The notes: generated by a model from the sequence alone, not told the origin. DNA of 64,000 nucleotides from Craterostigma plantagineum (GCA_027422505.1 JAPQWV010000665.1:1-64000); one strand, 5' to 3'. Positions 11,033-22,885 are shown, counted from the stretch's first letter. Translations and numbers: made by a program.

Positions 11033-11826
11033 ATTGGTATCAGAGTAGATTCGTTCTGTTTTGAATCGAAATTGTTAGGAATCAGATCGAAATTTTTTCT
11101 GGAACTGTTCCTTGTAGAGCTGTCAAAATGGCGGGCGCCAAAGCCCGCCACTTGGCGGGGCGGGGCGGATGGCGGGCCTAAAAAATGGGGGACCAGCCCG
11201 CCCGCCTATATGTATTATTTATTTCTTTTGTATTTTTATTTTATAATTTAATGTATTAATTTGTTTTAGTTAATTAAGGTATTTAATAATAAATTATGGT
11301 AAACAACATATTAATTATATATTTATAAATATACATGTTATTAATTATGGTATAATTAATGAATATTAAATATTAAATTAATATATTTAAACATAATATA
11401 TAATATAAAAAATATATAATTTTATTGAACAATTGGTATCAGAGTAGATTCGTTCTGTTTTGAATCGAAATTGTTAGGAATCAGATCGAAATTTTTTCTG
11501 GAACTGTTCCTTGTAGAGCTGTCAAAATGGCGGGCGCCAAAGCCCGCCACTTGGCGGGGCGGGGCGGATGGCGGGCCTAAAAAATGGGGGACCAGCCCGC
11601 CCGCCTATATGTATTATTTATTTCTTTTGTATTTTTATTTTATAATTTAATTTATTAATTTGTTTTAGTTAATTAAGGTATTTAATAATAAATTATGGTA
11701 AACAACATATTAATTATATATTTATAAATATACATGTTATTAATTATGGTATAATTAATGAATATTAAATATTAAATTAATATACTTAAACATAATATAT
11801 AATATAAAAAATATATAATTTTATTA
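11029..11826 (+). repeat. 399-bp tandem duplication covering PBS and part of a hAT MITE
   Basis: 11029-11427 and 11428-11826 are nearly identical; the differences I saw are single bases such as near 11250/11650 and 11386/11785. The unit begins with the PBS and ends inside the AT-rich part of the MITE, so the first MITE copy is truncated and the second is complete. The junction has only a few bases of homology (ttattgaac versus ttattaaac). Confidence 0.85.
11035..11046 (+). other. Primer binding site (tRNA-iMet)
   Basis: tggtatcagagt lies three bases after the LTR end, matching the plant initiator-Met 3' end in the first 11 bases. A second copy is at 11434-11445 because the region is tandemly duplicated. 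Confidence 0.8.
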
Positions 11827-11978
11827 AACTGGCGGGCCAGGCCCCCCCCCCCCCCCCGCCCCGCCTAGCCCGCGGCCCGCGCGGAGGCGGGCCTTAAAAA
11901 TTCCAGCCCAGCCCAGCCCGCCCATATGCAGGGCGGGGCGTGCCGGCCCGCGGGCCGCGAGCATTTTTGACAGGCCTA
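11514..11978 (+). mobile_element. hAT-type non-autonomous element (465 bp)
   Basis: Terminal inverted repeats start tagagctgtcaaaat on the left and end tttttgacaggccta on the right. The 8-bp target duplication gttccttg lies at 11506-11513 and 11979-11986. The ends are GC-rich (cccgcc/ggcggg words) with a C homopolymer near 11841-11857; the middle is AT-rich. There is no transposase frame. A truncated copy at 11115-11427 arises from the tandem duplication. Confidence 0.9.
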
Positions 11979-11986
11979 GTTCCTTG

Positions 11987-12813
11987 CGAAGAACAGTTTA
12001 CGCGCAAAAATTAATGTCGATTTGATAGCCTAAATTTTGTGCTTATTTGATCTGATTTTGATGTTTCTGTGCTCGCATAGGTAGTTTAGATCAATTGCTA
12101 TTAGATAAGTAGCAATCGGAATCAGGATGTAGACCGAATTTTTTATTATGAGATGTTACTGTTTGCGAGAAGAACAATTTGAATGTGTTATGATTTTTGC
12201 AAAATTGAATATCATTTGCTTCAAAACATGTTTAATCGTCTGTTCGTAAGGGTTCAGTAGCTAATTTCGAGCATATACCTGCAATTCCATCGATCAATTT
12301 TCAGTATTGCTTGAATTCTGCGTTAAATTTGTATTCTGTGAACTGTTGCGTAATTTCAATTTTTCTCGCTAAGTTCTTCGATCGAAAACAACGTGCGAAA
12401 AATTTCTCAATTAGGATACGAATTAGAAACAGAAGTCGCTACTGCTAAGGACGATTTGAGTGTAAAAGTTTTACGAGCCTTATTTCAGCGAGGATTGTTT
12501 ACGAGAGATCTTTAATAGACTTTTGCGTGCGAAATTTTTTTTAATCGAAAAACTTTCTCTGTCAGACTCTCAAGTTTGAACAAGCAAAAAACCTTTTAGG
12601 ATCACCAAACTTTTTGGGTCAAACAATTTATTTTGACTTCGCGAGAAACATTCTAACTGTACTGTTTCTTAACGATCGAAATAAACTCACACACTGAAAA
12701 AGTTTCTCGATCGAAAGACTTAAGTCCAATTTTTCTCGCTCGACAAACTTTTCGCCTACAGTACCAGACACGTGAAAACAGTATCATTACGTTAAAACAG
12801 TACCAGACTTAAG
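11987..12813 (+). other. Sirevirus 5' leader, no gene
   Basis: AT-rich untranslated leader between PBS and gag, with many tttctcgatcgaaa-like words. Similar words are scattered through the 3' spacer at 19.5-21 kb. No coding frame is supported. Confidence 0.55.
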
Positions 12814-14204
12814 ATGGATGCATACTCACTAGGAAATGATAACCGTCCGCCAATCCTTCAACGCGGCGAATATATAGTCTGGAGAAGCCGATTCCTAAAT
12901 TTCATAGCCTTGAAAGATCAAGCCGAAACCTGCTAAAGTCACTCGAAGAGGGACCCGCACAGTTCTGGGTCAATGTAGCCGGTGATGACACGGTTACTCC
13001 TCAAATTCCCGCTACTAGGCGACTGGAGGAGCCTAGGGAATATTCCATCGAGGAAAGGGCACGCGCTAAGGCAGATCTGATAGCCATGAACACACTCATG
13101 CAGGGCATCCCAAGTGATATCTATAGACAGATAGACAGCCTCCCAACGGCTAAGGGGATGTGGGATGAACTGCATAGAATGATGCAAAGGACGGAAGTGG
13201 TCATCAAGGCCAAGAAGGCAAACATTCTCACTGCTTGTGACTCCTTCAAAGCAAAGCCGGAGGAGAGCCTATATGACATATATCAAAGGTTCCTCACCAT
13301 TCTTAATAAGATGAGGAAGATAGAAATCTCTAAGACCAACATGGAAACCAACATCAGATTTCTATCCTCCCTGCCCTCAGACTGGAAAAAGATATCCACT
13401 CAACTCAGGCAAAACAAAGATATGGAGGAGTTGGATATCCATGCAGTCTTTGATAATCTCGCTCAACATGAGGAAGATATCTGCGAGATTCAGAAGGAGC
13501 AAAAGGGCAAGCAGATTGAAGACACCGTTGCCCTTGTCGCAGAGAAGCATGGAACAAAGCCTCGCAAAGAGAAGATCGTTAGGCCTCCCTCCCCATCAGA
13601 GTCAGAAGAAGATTCGGAGTCAGACGCCGAGCCAAGCTTAAAAGCACTAGGGAAGCAGTTGGCTTTAATCGGAAAATTGATGAGCAAGACGTACTTCAAA
13701 AAGAAGTCCTTATTTTCGGCCAACCGACTTCGGACCTCGAGCTCTAAGAATAAAGAACGTGCACCAGAGAGCTCCGAAATCAAGAACACCAAAGAGTCCA
13801 ACAAGTGCTTCAACTGTGGCAAGCCTGGTCATTTTGCCAGAGAATGCACTCTTCCCAAGAAGAGAGATGCTAGTTACTACTCAAGAAAGCTTCAACTCTC
13901 AAAACAGAAGGAAGCCGGAATAGCCCTCATGGCAGAGCAGGACCACTGGCTCGAAGACACGTCCAATTCCGAAGAGGAGAATTTAGCACTCATGGCCCGC
14001 CTAGACAACACCTTGGATGCCAAAACCTCAAGCCACACGGACAATGACGATGCATCCACCTCATCACAAGAGATCCATCATGTGTGGTATCTCGACTCTG
14101 GTTGCTCCACACACATGACGGGAAATCAAGAGCTGCTGAGCAACTACAAAGACCGATCAAACGCAAAGTCAGATTTGGGTACAATGACTCAGTACCCATT
14201 CTAG
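12814..14204 (+). pseudogene. gag: Sirevirus gag with zinc knuckle and aspartic protease start
   Basis: The start ATG at 12814 gives MDAYSLGND. A frameshift near 12930 leads into a 372-residue frame whose in-frame Met is at 13086. That frame has a UBN2-type gag core (about residues 25-135), an acidic Ser/Glu region near 168-185, a CCHC knuckle (C241, C244, H249, C254) and the protease motif LDSGCSTHMTG with Asp337. It would form the particle and begin the protease. The frame is lost just after the protease active site. Confidence 0.9.
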
Positions 14205-15557
14205 GACGTGGGGATATTATTTTGAAAAATATGACGATAAAAGATGTCTCTTACGTCGAAGGGCTCCGCCATAACTTGTTCGATATAGGCCAATTCTGCG
14301 ACAAAGGATTTCAAGTGGTCTTTCACGATGACCGATGCAGAATTTTGGACAATCAGGACATTGAACTCCTCTACGGACTTCAGAAATCCAATCTTTAGAC
14401 GATCAACCTGACGTCCGTGCGACCCTCGACAGCTGTATGCCTCATTTCTCAGACTGTGATACAAATGATCAGCTTATGGCATCAACGAATGTCTCATCTG
14501 AATATGAAAGCTCTTCAACGCCTCTCTAAGCAAAAATTGGTCCACGGTCTTCCAACTATAATGCCACAAAAGGAGCTTCAATGTTCAGCCTGTCAATTAG
14601 GGAAAATGAAGCGAGCATCTCATCATGTCAAGCATGTTGCGTCCACCTCTCGTCCTTTGGAAGTAATCCATATGGACCTCTGTGGGCCCATGCAGACACA
14701 GAGTATCAATGAACGCAAGTACGTGCTAGTTATTGTCGATCAATTCTCTTGCTACACTTGGACAAAGTTCCTCCGAACTAAGGATGAGACAAGGGATTGA
14801 TTATTAATTTTGTGAACTCTACACAAAACTTGCTGCGACAAACTATTCAAGTTATTCCAACAAACAACGGCACTGAGTTCAAGAACAAATATCTCAGTGA
14901 GTTTTATCAGAAACTTGGAATTAGTCAACAATTCTCAACCGCAAAAACACCTCAATAGAACGGGTCGTTGAAAGGAAAAACAGAACTCTAGTGGAAGCCG
15001 CTCGCACGATGCTGATTCATTCCGGCCTCCCACACTTCCTTTCGGCTGAAGCAGTAAACACCGCTTGTTTTACGCAAAATAGGACGGTGGTTCACAAACG
15101 TTTCAACAAAACTCCGTACGAGATCTTAAATAAGAGAGTACCCAATATCTCATTTCAAAGTCTTCGGTGCAAGTGCGTTGTGGCAAACGACAGAGAGCAA
15201 CGTCCCAAGTTCGACCCTAAAGCATTCGAAGCAACCTTCGTCGGGTATTCTTCAACCTCAAAAGTGTACCGAGTATACATCAAGTCCAACCGTACGATTA
15301 AGGAAAGCTACAGCGTCACTTTTCACGAAGTGAGAAATATGGCTTCTGGGCACATCAGTCCAGGACCCGAGCCTAACCAAATGGTTCCTGAACACCTCGG
15401 TTCAGGACCCGTGCCTAACCAGCTGGCTTCTGAAGACGACATCTCAGAACCCGTTATCACTTGTGTATTGGCACAAAACCAAGATGGCAACAACTCAGCA
15501 ATCAACGCCGGAAGAACCTATGAGAATTGTGTTAGAAGACATGGATTCCCTCTTTGA
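14205..15557 (+). pseudogene. pol: Sirevirus protease tail, GAG-pre-integrase and integrase
   Basis: After a frameshift near 14200, the block DVSYVEGLRHNLFDIGQ (near 14246) leads into the integrase HHCC domain (LWHQRMSHLN near 14475; CSACQLGK near 14584). The first core Asp is in HMDLCGPM near 14670. The second core site reads TNNGTEF where TDNGTEF is expected (Asn codon 14863-14865), so the catalytic triad is broken. The Glu region VERKNRTL lies near 14970, after a TAG at 14956-14958 and a one-base shift. The conserved FVGYS block and a low-complexity linker follow. Stops at 14398 and 14798. Confidence 0.9.
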
Positions 15558-17418
15558 GCCTCTACATCACCCAGTCACCATCAGTCCTACACCCAACGAG
15601 GCCGATGTACCAAGCTCTTCAATGGTCCCTACCTCACCTGATTCAGAATTGCCACAGAATAATGAAGAACCTACCATGGCTGTTGAGGAAGAATCATCAG
15701 AGTCGCTCCTTCCAAGTGCAGATTTGGAACTTCCTTACACAAGTGACCAATCGGAGATCATTGGAAATCTAGACCCACAAATGGCTGATGCTTTATCTTC
15801 AGCTTTGCCCCATGAGCGCAAGTGGATTAGAGCTCACCCGATTGATAAGATAATTGGCGATCCTTCTTAAGGCACCTCAGCAGCTTCTTAAGGCAAAATG
15901 AGCCTACTAAAGTAGCAGACGCACTACAAGACCCGGATTGGATATTTGCGATGCAAGAGGAAATCAATCAATTCGAGCATCTTCAAGTGTGGAAATTAGT
16001 ACCCCGTCCGCATGGGAAAACTGTCATCGGACGAAATGGGTATTTAAGAACAAAAAAGAATGAAGATTACGAAGTGATCAGAAACAAGGAAAGATTAGTT
16101 GCAAAGGGATATAACCAACAGGAAGGCATTGACTACGACGAGACATATGCTCCTGTTGCCCAAATCGAAGCCATTCGTCTCTTATTGGCTTACGCGACAC
16201 ATAAAGACTTCAAGGTCTACCAAATGGATGTTAAAACCGCCTTCCTCAACGGCGTACTAAAAGAAGAAGTCTTTGTCGCTCAGCCAGAAGGCTCGTTAAT
16301 CAAGAACACCTCGATCACGTCCATCGATTGGATAAAGCTCTCTACGGACTATAACAAGCCCCACGTGCTTGGTATGATGTCTTGAGTGACTTCCTCGTAA
16401 TGTCTGGATTTATCCGAGGAACAATCGATACGACCCTCTTCATCAAATGGCAAGACAAGGATCTGATAGTCGTCCAGGTTTACGTCGACGATATCATTTT
16501 TTGTTCTACTAGTCCGCGGCTTCGCAAGAAGTTTGGAGATCTCATGAAGAGTAAATTCGAAATGAGCCACATGGGAGAGATGCAATTCTTCCTAGGACTT
16601 CAAGTCAGGCAGCTCGATGACGGGATATCTATCAGTCAAACTAAGTAAATCAAGGACATCTTGAAAAGTTCCATCAACATCAGAGCAAGCCTCTTAACAA
16701 TCCCATGTCAACAAGCTGCAAGTTGGATGCCGATCCCGCAGAAAAATGGGTCTACATTACACTCTATCGCAGCATAATTGGATCTCTTCTCTACCTAACT
16801 TCTAGCCGGCCGGACATCATGCTTGCCACCTGTCTCTGTGCCCACTTCCAAGCCGATCCCAAGGAATCCCACATGCTTGCGGTGAAGCGTATTCTTCGCT
16901 ACCTCAAAGGCACATCTACCTTAGGACTATGGTATCCTAAAGGTACGAACTTCAAACTTATCGGCTACACTGACGCTGCTTATGCAGGTTGCCGAATGGA
17001 CAGGAAAAGCACCTCTGGTGGAGCTCAATTTGTAGGCGAAAAACTAGTCTGCTGGTCCTCCAAAAAGCAAAATTACGTCTCAACTTCGACGGCTGAAGCT
17101 GAATACGTCGCAGCCGCCAGCTGTTGCGCACAGATGCTGTGGATGAGGACTCAGCTTTGCGATTATGGATACAATTTAAATAATATATCCATATACAGTG
17201 ATAGCCAAATTGCCATTGCGATTCGTGCGATCACCATTCACACACGAAGCACATAGACATTAGATATCACTTTATCAAATATCACGTAGAAAAGGGCACA
17301 ATCGACATGTATTTTGTGAACATGGAGTACCAATTAGCCAATATTTTCAGCAAGCCATTGGATGAAAAATGATTCCAATTCCTTGTCGGAAAATTAAGCA
17401 TGTTGAATCTCCCGTGAT
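15558..17418 (+). pseudogene. pol: Sirevirus reverse transcriptase and RNase H
   Basis: A Ser/Glu/Pro-rich linker with [14 protein letters not shown] (near 15826) precedes RT. RT shows [21 protein letters not shown] near 16098, [12 protein letters not shown] near 16219 and the catalytic YVDDIIF near 16480, which is intact. RNase H has YTDAAYAGCRMDRKSTSGG near 16965 and STSTAEAEYVAA near 17086. It ends with a KHIDIRYHF-type block and a degraded ADIFTKPL block near 17340. Breaks are near 15870, 16035, 16330, 16380, 16645, 17250 and 17370. Confidence 0.9.
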
Positions 17419-17561
17419 ATGTGCTTTACCTGATCTTCCGTGCTATCACATGCTCTATCATATGTGTTTTCCATGCTCATTTGTCATATCTTGCGTGAAA
17501 ATAAAAAAAATATTAATAAAATAAAATAAAAATAAAAATAAACTATACATATACCTACAAT

Positions 17562-17573
17562 TAAGGGGGATGA
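17562..17573 (+). other. PPT-like purine box 1 (Sirevirus)
   Basis: ttaagggggatg. Purine boxes with a GGGGG core recur at 19203-19214 and 19512-19522. Multiple polypurine tracts downstream of pol are a known Sirevirus trait. Confidence 0.6.
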
Positions 17574-19202
17574 CGAGATCCTTTAGGATGCTTGGTCTAA
17601 GTCATGTAGAATTTCTCTCGACATACGACTGATTCAACTGATTAATTTTGTTAGTCTAAGCCACATTATTGTGTCTAAAGGTCTTTAGTTTAATCCACTA
17701 GACACAAAATCACCCTTCAAATGTGAGGTCTCTAGCCTTTCAAGTTTTCCCTATTTTGGATCTATCTCTCGAGTGAAGTCACACTTCAATTGATTGTCTT
17801 TACTAGTGATACTTGGTTTCATACTCGCCTTTCTTTAGATCGTTAGGAAAATGATTTGGGCATTTAGGTAATCCCTCACTCGACCTTATATAATCCTACC
17901 ATAGCCCTTAGTCATCTACTTTGGACCTTCTCCGAATTCCTTTTCTTCATTTGAAACCCGTTCCAACCTTCAACCGATTTTATACTCTTCGAATGGTTGT
18001 TCAAACGAGAAAAGTATGGGAGAAAATAAAAGAAGACGAGAAGATGACAAAAGAAGGCAATGCTCAACGCACAAAAACAACCAAAGGAACCTGCTTCTGG
18101 AAACTACGAAAAGAATGCATGGATCCTGCTGTGAACTTCTCCGTCGATAATCTCGTATGCTCGTCAGAACGGCTGGAAAGAGGAGCACTACGAAGTGAAC
18201 TTCTCCAACGATAATCCGGTCTTATATCGGGAAACGAGAAGAGGAGCAGCCTTGGGTACGAATTTCATAACCGTGAACTTCTCCAAATTGATAATCTCTG
18301 AAACCTCTCCACGAATTAAGAGCAGAGGAGCACGGTATCGGCCCGTGAACCAACAAGAAGAACTTCGCCTACGGTAATCTCCTAGAGCCTCGTGGAGAAG
18401 CGGAGCTTCAGCTTGAGCATAAAAGGGGTATTAAAAAAATAATAATAAGGGTGGGGATTGAAAAGATGAAAAACAAATTTGCCGAAATAAAAGAAGGAGA
18501 CGGGCGTAGAAATGGAAGACGAAAAAGATAAGCTCACCTTTTCCTCTAAATTCCTTCCTTTCTTAGCCAAATTCAACCCTTAAAAGTCCCTTTGGTTCCA
18601 AAAACGACGATCTCTCGCTTAGGTGAAATGGTTAAATATGCCTCGATCACAGGTAAATTGACTTAACAATTGTTTGTGTTGACTTGAGCGATATAAATAT
18701 AAAATCCCCGAGTCAAAAATAATGGAATGCTAGAGTGAACTTAGTGAGAGTTGTCGAAATGGATCTTTCTATGAACCTAAGACTTTAGGTTGATGACTAG
18801 ACTTGACGGTAGTGCGTTTTTCAAGTGTCATACGAAAATTTAGGCGTGACGATCGATTGAAGCAAAATAATCTGACCCCATACTATTATAAATATTAATA
18901 TGAAAAAAAAGAAGAAGTCGCACATTTTGACATGAAATTCTATAATTTCTTATGTATTGACTTGTATAAATGCGAAAATTTTATCGTCTTAAAATTCGCA
19001 CATTTTGAATGCATATTTAACTTGCATTGGTATTGAATTGAATAAAATGCGAATATTTGATTTTGCTCATACCCTCACGCAAATCTTTATTACATGTTTA
19101 GGGGAACATGTATCTAGTCTAAATTGATTAATTGCGTGTTATAATGATTGTTACTTGTATTGATTTGCATGATTACGTGATAAATCGATGTAGGTGCACT
19201 AT

Positions 19203-19214
19203 TTAAGGGGGAGC
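19203..19214 (+). other. PPT-like purine box 2 (Sirevirus)
   Basis: ttaagggggagc, the best match to the Sirevirus-type polypurine tract in this spacer. Confidence 0.6.
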
Positions 19215-19511
19215 ATCTACAATGGTTCCATGTATTGAGCTCCAAATATTTTTGATGTTCTTTCTTTAACTGTTGCAGAAATTTTTTTGTTTCGCTTTGG
19301 ACAATGCTTAAATAAGGAGGACTTCACATGATCGAGAACTCAAGACATTGGTAAAGCAATTCATGGGAGCCTTATTAAAACAATTACTTCCTAATTAAAC
19401 TCTAACATTCTCGACATTTTGCTCTAAGTACTGCAGAATTTCGAAGATCAATTTTGGAGCCAGATGCCATTCCTTCGAAAATACAGGGAGTTAATTGCAC
19501 TTTCGTTTATA

Positions 19512-19522
19512 CTTAGGGGGAG
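19512..19522 (+). other. PPT-like purine box 3 (Sirevirus)
   Basis: ttagggggagt, about 300 bp after box 2. Confidence 0.55.
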
Positions 19523-21199
19523 TAATTTTGTGGTTTTATATAGAAACTGTGGTCAATCTAAAAATTTAAGAGAAACATACGATAAAGAAATTTGATAGAA
19601 GAGTAATTTTCAATTCCAATTTTCTCGTGCGTAAATAGTGATGGTCCTGAATTTTACCTCAATCGCAAAACTTATGGTCGAGAATTTGACTAGGAGATAG
19701 AATTTTCAATTCAAAGTTTCTCGAGCGTAAATAGTAGTGGGCCTCATCTACAGTTTCTCGAGCGAAAACAGTGTTGGGCCTGATCAATTTCAGTAGCGAA
19801 AATGTCCCATCGAAAATGCAACACATCAAATCCACTCATTAATTAAAAATTCACTTTTTGCAGTCGAAATATTTTTATGCAAAACCTTACGCGAATACCA
19901 ACAGTCGAACATTTTTCTCTCACGCAAAACTCATTCGAAAGACGTAATCTCAAAATCAAACAACTTGTTCTTTGATTTTCAACTCTTAACTGTCTTTCAG
20001 AGGTAGATTCGACTATTTTTATGTGCTTGCGTATTGATTTCCTTCATTAGCATCCACATTCTGGAATTTTTCGTTTGATTTGTGATTTTATTTCTCGACT
20101 GTGATAGATTTGAAAAACTGTAGGTTATTTTGCAGGATTTAGAGCTTGTTTTGTGATTATTTGATACAATCTCTGCTTAAATGACTATCTTAAGGTTTTT
20201 AGATCAATCTGGTAGGATAAATTTTTGGTTATCTGCACTTTAGAGTTCAATTTCTAAGCCTCGACTATCTGGGTTTTTGAACACATGAAGAGATCGAAGA
20301 ACTTTCTAGATCGCAAATCGTTCCAGTTGGGTTTAGATTTAATTGGAGTACTGTTTGCATCGTAAAAGATTTTCGTTCACTGAATTTTGACTTAGTCGAC
20401 AAGTTACGTAACGCAGTTTGCTAATTCACTTACTATCGAGAAAAATTTTATGCAAGCGAAAAATTAACACGTAGAATAGTTAGAAGGATGCACTTTAATT
20501 CGAGCGAAAAACTTACTATCACAAAATAATTTTCGATTTCATTTCAATATTCGATCGACAATTTTAGCGGCGATAAAATTAATTTTATCGACGATAAAAT
20601 TTCTAGATCGTCAAACTTCGCAGCGGAAACTTACTTACAATCGAAAAACTTTCCCGCTCGACTAAAACTGTAACGAAAATTTTATTCTAAGCAAGAAAAA
20701 ATTCTCGATCGTAAATTTGCGCGGATTTCAATCTTCACAATAACAAATTTACACAGAACTTTTCTCGAGCATGAAATTTCTCGGCTACAGTGACATAAAT
20801 AACGTTCCAACACTTAGTAAAACTTTCTAAGTCCTTTTCACTGTTGCAAAATCTAGCGAATAAAATTCTCGATCGTAAAATGGAACAGAAATTCTATATT
20901 TGAATTCAGCACTTAGGAAATTAAATTGAGAAGTTTTAATTCTCGCACGATAAAAAGAACGGAGTGAATAGTGACTTCAAACACTTAGAATATTTTTCGA
21001 TTGCACTAAACTATATCATATATACTTATGTCGAAAAAATCTTTTCAAATTATCACTCACTTCATATGACATATGTGCCTCATATATGTTTTCCAATTGC
21101 CAAATTACCAATCATACTATCACATGCTGGAACATTATGGTTTGATACAAATAATATTTTCGATGCAAATTGTATATTTTGAACTAATGATCTGTGATT

Positions 21200-21215
21200 T
21201 CCCATTAATTTTCAG
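21200..21215 (+). promoter_or_regulatory. Candidate splice acceptor before the accessory ORF
   Basis: tcccattaattttcag, a pyrimidine-rich stretch ending in AG, directly abuts the ATG at 21216. This fits expression of the downstream ORF from a spliced subgenomic RNA, as proposed for env-like ORFs of plant LTR elements. The donor is not identified. Confidence 0.4.
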
Positions 21216-21890
21216 ATGGATCGCTATCCTACATACAACCACATTTATGAGCGAAACCAGTACCTGAATGTACAAGACACAAATTTTCAGCTCGACCTGA
21301 CAACTTTCAGATGCCCAGACGAGATAATTGTGTCTATCCTACAAGGCCATCCCCTCTGGCATGCTCTCAAGACAACTGTCTCTGTACCGATGGTCTACCT
21401 CAGCAGTTTTGGGGGAGGATCACAAGTCATGTGATTGAGGGAGCGTACAGCTTCACTACGGTGCTCGGGACTAGGCATATCACCATGACCAAGAACAATT
21501 TCGGCCTCGTTCTCGACCTCCCTTACAGTACAATTATGACCCACTACCATCGGACGCTGAGATGATTCACGATTTCCTCCAGATGGGTTACCGCCCGCCG
21601 CTCACCAAGCTAGCTCAGATGCAGAGCAACGGAATTCTCCATCCGTGGAAGACACTTTTTGGAATAATCAATAAGTGTCTGTCTCCGAAATGCAGGCTTC
21701 GACAAAGGCAACGGCAACATCCTCCGGATATTTCACGGAGTTCTCACGAAATTATGATTTCGTTCAACTGATCTGGAACGGCCTCGCAGAACAAATCAGA
21801 CAGAAAGAGAACAAACGGTCCAAAACTGTGCCGTATGCGAGATGGTTCTCCGTTATCATTCGACAATTCATGGAACTATGCGCTGAAATA
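21216..21890 (+). pseudogene. Sirevirus accessory ORF, N-terminal part
   Basis: Starts MDRYPTYNHIYERNQYL at 21216. A VPMVYL-QQFWG block crosses a one-base deletion near 21397, then ITMTKNNFGLVLDLP follows, then a second frameshift near 21555, then MGYRPPLTKLAQMQ, HPWKTLFGIINKCLS and FVQLIWNGLAEQIR up to VPYARWFSVII. No transmembrane segment or signal peptide is seen, so a true envelope role is not supported. The block order resembles extra ORFs that I recall behind copia RNase H in asterid genomes (QQFW; PW..L..IIN.CL). Truncated near 21890 by a junction to another element; the missing C-terminal part is represented at 6-1860. Confidence 0.6.
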
Positions 21891-22880
21891 TTAAATGCCA
21901 AATTAAAAAAAGTCTATCATGCATTTTCTGCATTTGTTCTAATAAAAAATATATATAAAACAATTTTACTTAATTTTTTCCTTTCTTTATTTTCATATCA
22001 TGTTCATATTTTTTAATAAAAAAAGGTAATAAAAGAAACCAAAAACAAATAACCGCAATATAAGTAAAATAAAAAAACAACAAAATATATAAACTAATAT
22101 TATTAACAACAATAAAAAAACACAAAGGTTTTTTCTTGCGCTGTTTTGAAAACAAAATTAAACAAAAACAAAAACAAAAAAAAAATGGGAATAACGATTA
22201 CTCAATCTACTTTGATTTGTTCACAAATATCTTTCCCTGATACATGATTGGTTATTTGCTTAGTATTGTCTGTCTAGTCGCATACTTTTGTCTAGAAGTC
22301 ACCGTTTGTTCCACTAGACACAAAGCCACATCATATATGTGAGATTTTGAGCCTTATTATTTTTTTCTGGAATTTATCCTTGAGCGAGTCACACATCAAA
22401 TGCTTGTCTTAACTTGTATTTCTTGGCCTCATAATCGTCTTGCGTTAGATTGTTAGGAAAATAATTAGGGCACGTAGGAAACTCCTGACTTGGACAAAAT
22501 CAAAATGTCATCCTTGAAATTATTCCTCTAGTCATCCATTTTGAGCCTTCTCCGATATCCTTTTCTTCATTTGTATCCCGATCAAGCCTTCAATCGTAAT
22601 TCATAAATTTCGGAGGGTTGCATAAACGAGAAAAGGTGGGGGAGAAAAAGGCGACGAAAGAAAAAGAAGAAAATGATGACAAAAGGAGGTGGAAAACGCA
22701 CACGAGGAATGCTCAACCCACAATAAATAGTCCAAAAGAATCTGCCTTCCCAATTACTGAAATCTTCTAGAAATCATAAGAAGAGGGCATGGATCTTGCT
22801 GTGAACATCTCCTTCGATAATCTCGTATACTCGTCATGACGCCTGGAAGAGGAGCACCACAAACTGAACTTCCCCAACAG
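21891..22880 (+). mobile_element. Post-pol spacer of a second Sirevirus copy (chimeric junction)
   Basis: From about 22260 the sequence aligns with 17600-18220: tccactagacacaaa, gttaggaaaat, ccttctccga and gatcctgctgtgaac-type words occur in the same order. 21910-22000 also resembles 17450-17520. This stretch normally follows pol directly, yet here it follows the accessory ORF, so two element copies are joined near 21890. 22010-22230 is A-rich low complexity. Confidence 0.6.
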
Positions 22881-22885
22881 GTCTT

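Larger units (their letters stand above)
17419..21210 (+). other. Sirevirus 3' spacer between pol and accessory ORF
   Basis: AT-rich, about 3.8 kb, with no supported domain. A short frame at 17993-18214 starts MVVQTRK, in the place where a basic MVKTK-type frame starts behind the other copia (25609). Three PPT-like purine boxes lie inside. Words of the ctcgagcg/ctcgatcg-aaa type are scattered over 19.6-20.95 kb. Confidence 0.55.

Noticed and set aside
21216..21890. Accessory ORF as a true retroviral envelope
   Set aside because: No signal peptide, transmembrane anchor or fusion-peptide-like stretch is visible in either partial copy; only its position is env-like.
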